From Candidatus Dadabacteria bacterium (GTDB taxonomy: Bacteria; Desulfobacterota_D; UBA1144; Nemesobacterales; CSP1-2), in contig JAHFBK010000006.1 of assembly GCA_023250035.1 (NCBI GenBank), forward strand, positions 1-36,192: DNA of 36,192 nt, in the 5' to 3' direction. Position numbers and translations under genes: made by a program. The notes under the pieces are model-generated. The model was not told where the DNA came from. It did no database searches and worked only from the letters and a program-made list of their open reading frames with translations. Positions within the stretch are counted from its first letter, which is position 1, and every line of letters begins with the position of its first letter. This document shows, in pieces, positions 16,743 through 24,756 of this stretch.

Positions 16743-18205
16743 CTAGGACTTAGACTATATGGCAGAAATCTTAGGGTAATCGTTGTTTCTTTAGCCGGTT
16801 TACTCTGAATTGCAACAGTGCCACCGTGGAGATCCATTATGGACTTGACGATGGCTAGCCCAAGTCCTGTACCCTGAGGGTATTGGGATCGTGCACGGTC
16901 GGCTCTGTAGAAGCGGTCAATGACTCTAGGAAGATGTTCTGGAGCGATGCCAGAACCTGTGTCACTCACATTGACTTCGACGGATTGATTCTCTAATTGC
17001 TTGACAGAAATAGTAATCTTTCCACCAGGAGGGGTATATTGTAGAGCATTGGAAAGCAGGTTGCTTATCGCTCGCCGAAATAAGATCGGCTCCGCATTTA
17101 GTAGCGCATTCCCTTGGCACGTAATCTCGACCTCTTGTTCTTCAGACATAGCCTCATGAAATTCCCGAACCGCTTCAATCTCCTTGCCAGCGTTGAATAG
17201 CGAGCGTTCTATCCGTGTTTCCGGGCTCTCGGCACGAGCCAAGAAAAGCAGATTATCAATCATACGGGATAACCTTGCATACTCCTCAAGGCTCGATTCA
17301 AGAACCTGTCGGTACTCATCAAGCGTTCTAGTTCTGGACAGAGCCACTTCGGCTTCACCCATGAGGTTATTAATGGGCGTGCGTAGTTCATGAGCTAAAT
17401 CTGCCGAAAATTGGGACAGTTGGGTAAAAGAGTCCTCAAGACGATTGAGCATCTCGTCGAAGGCGGTGGCAAGGGCGGTTAGTTCCTTTGGCCATCGTGC
17501 CGGACCGATTCGTTCATGAAGCTGAGTTGCCGTGATCCGTTGAGCCATCTTCGTGATCTCTCCTAAGGGGCGCATTCCTTTGCGGGCAACGGCAACGCCC
17601 GCTCCGGTAGAAAACAAAATCCCAAAAAAGAGCACAACTGCCAGTTTTCGGCGATAGTTGACGATAAAGACATCATCCTGTGATATATCCAGCGCTCCCT
17701 GCAGAAGTCGCTGTCTTCCACCGGAGTGACCGACCTCTGCCCAGGCCGCCATCAAAAGGTACGACTTGCCATCATGCGACTTACATCTTACTCCTTCCCT
17801 TGGCTCCTCCGTCACCCCAATTGGAGTCGGAAATAAAGGTGGGGTAATGATACCATTCATACCGGGAGTCTCGATCAGCGTGTGGCTCCCTTCATCCAGA
17901 ATCCTGGCGATGAATTGGGAATTGGCTCCCTCCAATTTTACCTCTTGCTCTAGGGCTTCTGGATCATCAGGATGTTCCTGCAAAATAAGACGTAGAATTC
18001 GAACCTCGTCGGCAAGCAACTTGTTATTGTTCCTTTCCAAACCGCTTGCAAGCACCCAGTACAAAAAAACAGTGGATAGGAGGAGCATTCCGAAGGCCGA
18101 CAAAGCGTATAGAAAGGCTAGTCTGCTGGTTATAGATGACCAGAACACGTAGTAATCCAATCCGACCCTTTTACCTGTTTTGTTCTCAGCGGTCTTCAAA
18201 GACAT
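16727..18205 (-). CDS. Heavy-metal-type sensor histidine kinase (CusS-like)
   Basis: This 492-residue membrane sensor kinase has TM1 at about 30-54, a periplasmic sensor region at about 55-185 and TM2 at about 187-207. A HAMP linker follows, then the H-box [15 protein letters not shown] with phospho-accepting H272, the N-box with N386, G1 DTGSGI (415-420) and G2 GTGLGLA (445-451). The order and length match the CusS/CopS heavy-metal sensor group. The periplasmic loop has few His or Met residues, so the inducing signal is not obvious. The ATG lies inside the end of the regulator gene (20-bp overlap), so the pair is coupled. The stop codon lies in the palindromic box of operon 2. Confidence 0.92.
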   Translation of the reverse strand: MSLKTAENKTGKRVGLDYYVFWSSITSRLAFLYALSAFGMLLLSTVFLYWVLASGLERNNNKLLADEVRILRLILQEHPDDPEALEQEVKLEGANSQFIARILDEGSHTLIETPGMNGIITPPLFPTPIGVTEEPREGVRCKSHDGKSYLLMAAWAEVGHSGGRQRLLQGALDISQDDVFIVNYRRKLAVVLFFGILFSTGAGVAVARKGMRPLGEITKMAQRITATQLHERIGPARWPKELTALATAFDEMLNRLEDSFTQLSQFSADLAHELRTPINNLMGEAEVALSRTRTLDEYRQVLESSLEEYARLSRMIDNLLFLARAESPETRIERSLFNAGKEIEAVREFHEAMSEEQEVEITCQGNALLNAEPILFRRAISNLLSNALQYTPPGGKITISVKQLENQSVEVNVSDTGSGIAPEHLPRVIDRFYRADRARSQYPQGTGLGLAIVKSIMDLHGGTVAIQSKPAKETTITLRFLPYSLSPRITRL

Positions 18206-18857
18206 ACCCTACTCCACGGACTGTATGAATCAGCTTCCTTGTGAAAGGATCATCCACTTTTCTCCTAAGTCGGCGAACCGCCACATCCACTACGTTGGTA
18301 TCGCTGTCGAAGTTCATATCCCAGACCTGTTCCGCGATTAGCGTTCTGGATAGAACTTCACCTGTTCGTCGTGCCAGAAATGATAAAAGAGAGAACTCCT
18401 TCGTCGTCAGATCAAGACGTTTTCCACCTCGTATCGCCTTGTGTCGCAGAAGGTCAATCTCCAGGTCCGTGATGCGAAGTATTTCAGGTTGCCGGGTCGG
18501 ACCGCGACGTAGGATGGAACGTACCCGAGCGAGCAATTCCGAGAATGCGAATGGCTTCACCATGTAGTCATCCGCCCCCAATTCTAGTCCCTTGACCCGA
18601 TCTTGAACCGTGTCGCGCGCTGTCAGAAAGAGAACCGGCGTTTGCTTGCCACTGCGCCGTATCTCAGCGATGACTGACCATCCATCCTGGTTGGGGAGCA
18701 TTATGTCGAGGATAACAAGGTCGTAGTCGATCCTGAGTGCACAGCGAAGCCCATCCTCGCCTTGGTCTGCGACGTCTACGATAAAACCGTTCTCTGAAAG
18801 ACCTTTTTTGAGGTAAGCAGAGGTCTTCTTTTCATCTTCGACAATTAAAATACGTAT
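18186..18857 (-). CDS. OmpR-type response regulator (CusR-like), no canonical start codon
   Basis: This regulator of operon 2 has a full receiver domain and a winged-helix DNA-binding domain. Read from ATA 18857-18855 it is 223 aa and begins [19 protein letters not shown]. Acidic residues E7 and D8, phospho-acceptor D51, T79 and K101 fall at the normal CusR positions if that ATA is residue 1. The frame has a TGA at 18863-18861 and no ATG, GTG, TTG or CTG before Met53 (18701), which would remove the phosphorylation site. So either ATA is used as a rare start, or the start codon was mutated, or one base is wrong in the assembly. The rest of the domain is intact, arguing against old decay. The 3' end overlaps the kinase gene by 20 bp. 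Confidence 0.85.
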   Translation of the reverse strand: MRILIVEDEKKTSAYLKKGLSENGFIVDVADQGEDGLRCALRIDYDLVILDIMLPNQDGWSVIAEIRRSGKQTPVLFLTARDTVQDRVKGLELGADDYMVKPFAFSELLARVRSILRRGPTRQPEILRITDLEIDLLRHKAIRGGKRLDLTTKEFSLLSFLARRTGEVLSRTLIAEQVWDMNFDSDTNVVDVAVRRLRRKVDDPFTRKLIHTVRGVGYVFEDR

Positions 18858-18912
18858 CTCTCACCCGCAAACATTAATTTATCTATAAAAAAATAGATTT
18901 TTAAATGCCTAG

Positions 18913-18928
18913 TGTTGAATTTTCAACA
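18913..18928. promoter_or_regulatory. Short palindrome upstream of the regulator gene
   Basis: TGTTGAATTTTCAACA has perfect 7-bp arms and lies 56 bp upstream of the regulator's first codon. It may be an operator or a small hairpin. It does not match the GATTACAA box. The 18858-19101 gap is otherwise AT-rich, without a convincing gene. Confidence 0.3.
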
Positions 18929-19144
18929 GATACAAAAGAGAAAGAGTTGATCTACACAGCTTGCACCAGCATCTCTATTCCGATAATATTTGTGGACCTT
19001 CCTATTCATGTTTGTGCGGGAGCTTATCTGCAGGAACATTTCCTTTCTGAAGATTCTGATTACCTTACTTGGCATCTTTATATGTTTTCGGACTCGCTTT
19101 CTCAATGATCGTGCATATGACCATGTTCACGACTCTGACCATGT

Positions 19145-19648
19145 TCACCGGGTTTTTCCTTGAGCGGCTTTTTCCATTTCCCGGTATTCTTCTGGGGTTA
19201 AGTCAGGGAGACGCTTTAAGAAAGCTACTATAGACCAAAGTTCCTCATCTTTATGAGTGGGACCAAAAGCTGGCATTGCGCTCATCTTAATACCGTTCTT
19301 TATAATCCAGAATAGTTCAGCAGGACTCCATTCAAAACCCTTTGAAAGGTCAGGGGGTTCGTGGTAAAAGCCGAGGTCCATCTCACTCGGAGAAAGACCA
19401 GGTTTTCCATGACATCCCTCGCACATCTCACTATAATGATCGAATCCTGTCTTGACGAGAGACTCATCCAAAGTAGGCGTGTTGATTCCTTTTGCGTGGG
19501 TCTTAACAGACCTCTCCATCGTGGTATGCATTATCCACAGTACGAGTTTGGTATGCGGTTCTGTAGCAGCTATATTGTAGATTCCTGAATATATAAAGAT
19601 GAGAAACCCTATGATTATTAAAATGATAAGAGTTAAGATATTTTTCAT
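19145..19648 (-). CDS. Membrane-anchored c-type cytochrome; His-rich tail lost by frameshift
   Basis: This 167-residue monoheme cytochrome c has an N-terminal anchor at 4-22, heme site C76-x-x-C79-H80 (CEGCH) and a likely distal ligand Met125 in SAMPAFG, so it acts in electron transfer on the periplasmic face. The stop follows GGA AAA ACC CGG. If one A is removed from the A5 run (19153-19157), the frame continues for PGEHGQSREHGHMHDH to a TGA at 19104-19102. That would add a tail with five His in 16 residues, which looks like a real metal-binding C-terminus. A recent frameshift, a +1 recoding event or a sequencing error are all possible. It lies upstream of the two-component genes. Confidence 0.88.
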   Translation of the reverse strand: MKNILTLIILIIIGFLIFIYSGIYNIAATEPHTKLVLWIMHTTMERSVKTHAKGINTPTLDESLVKTGFDHYSEMCEGCHGKPGLSPSEMDLGFYHEPPDLSKGFEWSPAELFWIIKNGIKMSAMPAFGPTHKDEELWSIVAFLKRLPDLTPEEYREMEKAAQGKTR

Positions 19649-19738
19649 TACCTACTCTCCTATCAAAGATATCGTTACTCAGAAATTCCAACGCAATGTA
19701 TAGGGCAACCAACCTTTGGTGTACAGTCAAAGCATAAA

Positions 19739-20077
19739 TTACCAACCACGACGACCACCACCTCTCTTCCCTCCGCCTCCACCTCTGCCTCCTCCTTCTC
19801 TACCACCACCTCCACGTCCACCTTCACGACGTTCGGTTCTAGGGCGGGCTTCACTAACATTTAGGGTTCGTCCCTTTAAGTCCTTGCCGTTTACACCGCT
19901 TATAGCAGCCTCGGCTTCCTTTCTTCCAGGCATCTCAACAAAACCAAATCCACGGGACTCGCCGCTAAACTTATCCTTAATAATGTTTACTGATGAAACC
20001 TGTCCGAATCCTTCAAAAAGTTTTCGTAAGTCCTCGTCAGTAACATCTCGTGTCAAATTACCAACGTATATATTCAT
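19739..20077 (-). CDS. RRM-domain RNA-binding protein with Gly/Arg-rich tail
   Basis: This 112-residue protein has a single RNA recognition motif (1-78), with RNP2 IYVGNL at 3-8 and RNP1 RGFGFVEM at 42-49. A low-complexity tail of Gly, Arg and Lys runs from about 83 to 112. Such small RRM proteins occur in cyanobacteria and several deeply branching Gram-negative groups and are often linked to cold or stress response. The ATG has a perfect AAAGGAGG ribosome site. ATTCATACTTACCT occurs twice around the start (about 20081-20105), placing a duplicate decoy ATG just upstream. No functional link with the metal genes is evident. Confidence 0.92.
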   Translation of the reverse strand: MNIYVGNLTRDVTDEDLRKLFEGFGQVSSVNIIKDKFSGESRGFGFVEMPGRKEAEAAISGVNGKDLKGRTLNVSEARPRTERREGGRGGGGREGGGRGGGGGKRGGGRRGW

Positions 20078-20301
20078 ACTTACCTCCTTTATTCATACTT
20101 ACCTAATTTATTTTGAAAGCCTCATCAATCTCTTTCTTATCATAAGGTATCAAGATAAACTCTGAATTAACATCTTACACGAAATATTTATGATTTACAT
20201 ACCCCGAGTTAAATAAACGAACTTTCCAGTTCCCTAACACATTCATAGTTGACCCTACCCCTGTCATGGAGGAATCCCTCCGCGCCTGAATAGGAAGTTG
20301 A

Positions 20302-20664
20302 TTATCTTTGCATCTCTTGATCAGCCATTTTCCGATGTTCAGCTGCCAAGTTTTTATATCCTTGAGCCATTTCCATGTACTTCTTTGATTGACCTGAGTA
20401 ATTCTTTGCAAGCCCAAGTAATGGCTTATCCCTATTTGCGCATGAGTCAGCCATAGAGGCATAAAAACGTGCCTTTTCCTCGTCCTTTTTAGCCTGCTTA
20501 TCAAAGTAATCTGCAATCTTCAGGTGATCCTCTGGGGAAGTAGCTGTCTGTATAAGTATAATAATCTCCTCTTCCTCAGAGGTCAAACCAGAGACTTCTC
20601 TTATAAAAGAGAAAAGAAGGAGTGGTAATAATAAAACTATGCTTAAAAGTGTTAATTTTTGCAT
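20302..20664 (-). CDS. Small secreted helical protein, PEDH family, copy 2
   Basis: This 120-residue protein has a signal peptide (1-26) followed by almost continuous amphipathic helix. It is rich in Lys, Glu, Ala and Met and has a TSPEDHLKIADYFDKQA motif and KPLLGLAKNYSGQSKKYMEM near the middle. It is paralogous to the 120-residue protein at 27949-28311, sharing the same length, (T/S)PEDHxKIAxYxxxQA, KPLLGLAK and a Met-rich end. Both accompany the Cus-type operon 3. This one lies beyond the operon terminator and has its own strong AAAGGAGG site. A periplasmic metal-binding or chaperone role is inferred from context only; no named family is recognised. Confidence 0.82.
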   Translation of the reverse strand: MQKLTLLSIVLLLPLLLFSFIREVSGLTSEEEEIIILIQTATSPEDHLKIADYFDKQAKKDEEKARFYASMADSCANRDKPLLGLAKNYSGQSKKYMEMAQGYKNLAAEHRKMADQEMQR

Positions 20665-20768
20665 GTCTATCGCCTCCTTTGATTTAATAATTAGTTTTAG
20701 CTTACTTCATGATTCCTCATTAATTAGTTGATCTATCAAAGATCGTGTTCCTTCTTGTCGTTATGAGT

Positions 20769-20790
20769 AAAAACCTCTAACTCTTTAGAG
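20769..20790 (-). terminator. Intrinsic terminator of efflux operon 3
   Basis: On the minus strand CTCTAA-AGAG-TTAGAG (20790-20775) is followed, after two G (20774-20773... read as GG), by a T-rich run ending near 20769. It lies 115 bp after the stop of the last operon 3 gene and before the separate helical-protein gene. The stem is short, so termination may be partial. Confidence 0.5.
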
Positions 20791-20904
20791 CTTTGATATT
20801 ATATTGTGAGGAAATGGTAAACCAAAGTTTTGCATATTTCGCTCTTTTATTTATGCGTTCTCAATATTACATTAGGTGAACAATTACGATTTCTTAAAAT
20901 TCAA

Positions 20905-21369
20905 TTATCTAAACATCTCCCGCCAATACCCCTGGTGTGCTCCCAGATCTTTAAGTTTCCTCTCCATCTCTTTGAGACATTCGACTTCACAGGCATCTTT
21001 GGGTCTGTCGAATCCTTCACGATGTAGAATTTTTATAGCAAGTGTTATATCTTTTCGAAATTTTCGGACAGGAGCTTGGTGGATCGATACATCAAAAGGT
21101 CTGATTCCATATACGCTATCACGTTCCTCCTTGGGCATAATCCAATGTGCAATTTGATTTAGGTCTTCATATACTTTCACACATTCCTTGCAACCCGGTG
21201 TAGGTGATTGCACCGGATGATAATGTGTACCTACAAGGTCTAATTCAAAACCGATCTGTACTTTTTCGCCTTTTTGGTTTATATGATATTCTGGCCATAC
21301 CTCCCAACAAACTTTATGCTGCCCTACGAGTACCTTGATTTTGTCAAATTCCTCAAAGGTTTGCTTCAT
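20905..21369 (-). CDS. Conserved-looking hypothetical protein with Cys pairs, last gene of operon 3
   Basis: This 154-residue protein has no signal peptide. It contains C60-x-x-C63 (TPGCKECVKVYEDL), C127-x3-C131 and C21, a His-containing GTHYHPVQ segment and a mixed charged sequence with YGIRPFDVS. The Cys and His pattern suggests a cytoplasmic metal-binding protein, perhaps Zn or Cu, but no known domain is recognised. It starts 34 bp after the CusA-like stop and is followed by an intrinsic terminator, so it is co-transcribed with the pump. A role in metal sensing or cytoplasmic copper handling would be inference. Confidence 0.78.
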   Translation of the reverse strand: MKQTFEEFDKIKVLVGQHKVCWEVWPEYHINQKGEKVQIGFELDLVGTHYHPVQSPTPGCKECVKVYEDLNQIAHWIMPKEERDSVYGIRPFDVSIHQAPVRKFRKDITLAIKILHREGFDRPKDACEVECLKEMERKLKDLGAHQGYWREMFR

Positions 21370-21403
21370 TGTACATTACCTCCCTCATTTCCTGGATTTG
21401 CCC

Positions 21404-24400
21404 TTATCCATTCTCTTTTCCCTCCCTATGTTGTTGCAAACCCCTGCCTTTCCATATCGCGTATATTGCAGGGATTATAAGAAGCGTCAGAATAGTTGAT
21501 GTTACAAGTCCACCGATCATAGGAGCTGCGATTCGCTTCATTACATCCGCTCCAGTGCCGTGACTCCAAAGAAGTGGAAGGAGTCCCAGAATCATTGTCA
21601 TCACAGTCATCATCTTAGGTCTCACCCTCTGCACGGCCCCTTCATCTATCGTTTCAGCCAAATCGTCCCAGTTTTTCATCCTTCCTTCTTTTACTCTCTT
21701 TTCATAAGCGTTGTCGAGATAAATTATCATTACAACCCCGGTTTGAGCCGCAAGGCCTGCGACTGCAATAATACCTACCCAGACTGCTATACTTATGTTG
21801 TAACCGAGTAGATACATTAACCAAACACTACCAACCAATGCAAATGGAACGGAGAGAATAACAATCAGAGTTTCCGTAATACTTCGAAAGTTAAGATAAA
21901 GAAGAACAAAGATTATAAGTAGCGTAATAGGGATTACTATTTTTAATTTCTCCCTAACTCTTAGCAAAAACTCGTATTGACCACTCCACGAGATGTAATA
22001 ACCGGGTGGAAGTTCTACCTTTTCACTTACTACCCGTTTGGCCTCATCAACATAGCCTCCTATATCCCTTCCTCTCATATCAATAAAGACATAAGCTGCT
22101 TTGGAACCATCCTCATTTCGTATCTCAGAGGGTCCCGTCCGCGTCTGAACGTCGGCAAGCTGCTCAAGGGGAACCTGTGCCCCCATGGGTGTAGGAACAA
22201 GAACTCTTTTGAGTTTCTCCACATCATCACGAAGTTCCCTTGCGTACCTAACATTTACCAGATACCTTTCAGGTCCCTCTACGGTCTGTGTTACGCTATT
22301 CCCTCCTATCGCCGCCTCTATTATATCCTCTACGTCTCCGACAGTAAGCCCATAGCGTGCTGCTTCTTCACGTCGGATATTGAAATCGAGATAGTATCCA
22401 CCTGTTACCCTTTCTGCGTAAGCACTTATCGTGCCCGGAACATCTCTTAGAGCAGCCTCTATTTGCTTTCCTATCTCTTCTATTACGTTCAGGTCTTTCC
22501 CGTATATCTTTATCCCTACAGGGGTTCGAATCCCTGTTGTAAGCATATCTGTTCTATTTCTTATAGGCATAGTCCATATGTTTGTAACACCGGGGAATTT
22601 GAGCATACTGTTCATCTCAGCGGTCAGTTCATCCCAAGACATCTTTCTCTGCTCGGGCCAAATAGGCCGGAGGATTTTTTTAATAAACTCAGGTGCCCAA
22701 CCTGAATACCATCTTTTTTGTGAAATCATTCGCCACTCGTCCTCGGACTTTAGGGTTATGGTATTTTCAACCATTGAAAGGGGTGCGGGATCAGTTGGGG
22801 TTTCGGCTCTACCTACCTTGCCAAAAACGGTTTCAACTTCAGGAAATTGACTAATGATTTTATCCTGAATTTGAAGTAACCTTCCGGCTTCTGTAATGGA
22901 GATTCCAGGAGGAGTTATGGGCATGTACATTATGCTCCCTTCGTTAAGGGGAGGCATAAACTCAGAACCCAGCTTAAAAAAGATGGGAATTGTAACCAAT
23001 AAAATAAGAATGGCTACAGCGACGGTTATATTTCTCAACCTTACAACGAGTCTTACTAAAGGCTCATAAACCCGAATTAAAAAACGGCTTATGGGATTTT
23101 TCTTCTCTGAAACAATTTTCCCCCGTATAAGAATCGTTATGAGGGCAGGTGTAAGGGTAATTGAAAGAAGGGCCGCGAAAAACATTCCGAAGGTCTTAGT
23201 GTAGGCTAGAGGCTTAAATAGCCTTCCCTCTTGAGCTTCCAATGTAAAAACAGGAGTGAATGAAACTACTATGACAAGAAGCGCAAAGAATATTGGTTTT
23301 CCAACCTCTTTCGAGGCATCTATCATTACCTTTAGTCTATCCCCAACCCCTCCCTCTTCCTCCCAGTGTTCAAGCCTTTTATGTACGTTCTCAACAAGCA
23401 CAATCGCAGCATCAACCATAGCCCCTATGGCAATTGCAATTCCACCTAGAGACATAATATTGGATGTGAGTTTCATGTAATACATAGGGATGAATGAAAA
23501 AAGTATTGCAAACGGGAGTGTGAATATAATTACAAGCGCAGAGCGGAAATGAAAGAGAAAAAGGATACACACTAGGCTTACGATTATGCTTTCTTCTATT
23601 AGGGTTCGTTTTAGGGTGTCTATAGCTCTTAAAATCAGATTTGACCTATCATAAGTTACGACTAACTTAACCCCTTCAGGAAAGGCAGGCTCTACTTCCT
23701 TTAGTTTCTCCTTTACCCTTTTTATAACGTTAAGCGCATTCTCACCGTATCTCATAACCACGACTCCGCCTAATACCTCCCCCTTTCCATCAAGGTCTAC
23801 AATTCCACGCCGAATATCGGGACCTAGAGTTACATCGGCAATGTCTTTTATAAATACTGGTGTTCCTGTTCCCCTTCCATCCATAGCCACGACGATATTT
23901 TCAATATCATTGAGTGATTTTATATATCCTCTTCCTCTTACGACGTACTCTCTTCCTGTAGCTTCTACCACTCTTCCACCGACATCGTTGTTGCTCATCC
24001 TTATGGATTGAATAACCTTGGTAAGTGTTATGTTATAAGCAAGAAGTTTACTTGGGTCTACGTTTACCTGATACTGCTTTTGGAAACCCCCGATACTTTC
24101 AACCTCTGCAACTCCAGGAACACTTCTAAGCCAGTATCTTAAATACCAATCGTTAAACGAGCGTAGTTCTGCTAAATTGTGCTTACCAGTTTCATCCACG
24201 AGGGCATATTGAAAAACCCATCCTACACCGGTAGCATCAGGCCCAATTACTGGAGTAACCCCTTCGGGGAGTCTTCCCCGGATTCCACTCATATACTCGA
24301 GGACACGGGTCCTTGCCCAGTATATATCCGTCCCATCCTCAAATAGAACATAAACGAAGGAAAAACCGAACATTGATGTTCCTCTTACAACTGTGACCTT

Positions 24401-24631
24401 TGGTGCTGAAAGGAGCGTTGTGACGATAGGGTATGTAATCTGGTCTTCTACCAAATCCGGGCTTCTTCCGGGCCACTCTGTAAAGACTATTACCTGGACA
24501 TCTGAGAGGTCTGGTATTGCATCGAGCGGCACACGTTTTAGCGCCCAGATGCCCCAGACCGTAAGAAAACCAACTATAAGGAAAACAACGAATCTATTTC
24601 GAGAGAAGTATTCAATCGTTTTTTCTATCAT
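21404..24631 (-). CDS. cusA: Cu(I)/Ag(I) RND efflux pump, CusA-like permease
   Basis: This 1075-residue heavy-metal RND permease has the CusA hallmarks RVPLDAIPDLSDVQVI (33-48) and PDATGVGWVFQYALVD (131-146). TM4 reads AIGAMVDAAIVLVEN, with D407 and E414. The copper-binding methionine triad is in place: M570 (YMP), M620 (PLSMVEN) and M688 (WTMPIRN) fit E. coli CusA M573, M623 and M672. This makes Cu(I)/Ag(I) the best-supported substrate in the window. It pumps from the periplasm and inner leaflet, energised by protons, into the CusB/CusC assembly. It follows the CusB-like gene after a 125-bp spacer filled with two palindromic repeats. Confidence 0.95.
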   Translation of the reverse strand: MIEKTIEYFSRNRFVVFLIVGFLTVWGIWALKRVPLDAIPDLSDVQVIVFTEWPGRSPDLVEDQITYPIVTTLLSAPKVTVVRGTSMFGFSFVYVLFEDGTDIYWARTRVLEYMSGIRGRLPEGVTPVIGPDATGVGWVFQYALVDETGKHNLAELRSFNDWYLRYWLRSVPGVAEVESIGGFQKQYQVNVDPSKLLAYNITLTKVIQSIRMSNNDVGGRVVEATGREYVVRGRGYIKSLNDIENIVVAMDGRGTGTPVFIKDIADVTLGPDIRRGIVDLDGKGEVLGGVVVMRYGENALNVIKRVKEKLKEVEPAFPEGVKLVVTYDRSNLILRAIDTLKRTLIEESIIVSLVCILFLFHFRSALVIIFTLPFAILFSFIPMYYMKLTSNIMSLGGIAIAIGAMVDAAIVLVENVHKRLEHWEEEGGVGDRLKVMIDASKEVGKPIFFALLVIVVSFTPVFTLEAQEGRLFKPLAYTKTFGMFFAALLSITLTPALITILIRGKIVSEKKNPISRFLIRVYEPLVRLVVRLRNITVAVAILILLVTIPIFFKLGSEFMPPLNEGSIMYMPITPPGISITEAGRLLQIQDKIISQFPEVETVFGKVGRAETPTDPAPLSMVENTITLKSEDEWRMISQKRWYSGWAPEFIKKILRPIWPEQRKMSWDELTAEMNSMLKFPGVTNIWTMPIRNRTDMLTTGIRTPVGIKIYGKDLNVIEEIGKQIEAALRDVPGTISAYAERVTGGYYLDFNIRREEAARYGLTVGDVEDIIEAAIGGNSVTQTVEGPERYLVNVRYARELRDDVEKLKRVLVPTPMGAQVPLEQLADVQTRTGPSEIRNEDGSKAAYVFIDMRGRDIGGYVDEAKRVVSEKVELPPGYYISWSGQYEFLLRVREKLKIVIPITLLIIFVLLYLNFRSITETLIVILSVPFALVGSVWLMYLLGYNISIAVWVGIIAVAGLAAQTGVVMIIYLDNAYEKRVKEGRMKNWDDLAETIDEGAVQRVRPKMMTVMTMILGLLPLLWSHGTGADVMKRIAAPMIGGLVTSTILTLLIIPAIYAIWKGRGLQQHREGKENG

Positions 24632-24700
24632 TGTTTTTCACCTTTTTATTTTACTAACTATATTTCTTTCCCCTTTTACAATTATTTTCTCCAACTGTAG

Positions 24701-24751
24701 GGGCAGGTCTTGCACCTGCCCTCTTCTTCTGGGCAACCGCAAGGGTTGCCC
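24701..24751. repeat. Twin-hairpin palindromic repeat between cusB-like and cusA-like genes
   Basis: Hairpin one is GGGCAGGT-CTTGC-ACCTGCCC (24701-24721). Hairpin two is GGGCAACC-GCAAG-GGTTGCCC (24731-24751). The outer edges also match (AGGGGCA and TGCCCCT). It begins 5 bp after the cusB-like stop. Such twin palindromes are dispersed repeats in many genomes and may stabilise or attenuate the mRNA between the two pump genes. Confidence 0.65.
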
Positions 24752-24756
24752 CTGCA

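Noticed and set aside
18905-19108. ORFs on both strands between the cytochrome and regulator genes
   Set aside because: Both lack ribosome sites and known motifs. The plus ORF opposes all neighbours and covers the out-of-frame His-rich tail.
19675-19860. Minus-strand Cys-rich ending (CFDCTPKVGCPIHCVG) after the RRM stop
   Set aside because: It is only the end of a frame that otherwise shadows the RRM tail and has no credible start.
19716-20165. Plus-strand proline-rich ORF of 149 codons
   Set aside because: It is the reverse shadow of the Gly/Arg-rich tail of the RRM gene.
20175-20516. Minus-strand ORF overlapping the helical protein gene
   Set aside because: It is an alternative frame of the better-supported 20302-20664 gene and has no ribosome site.
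24701-24751. Twin hairpins considered as the operon terminator
   Set aside because: No T-run follows on the minus strand, and the pump gene continues the operon directly after.
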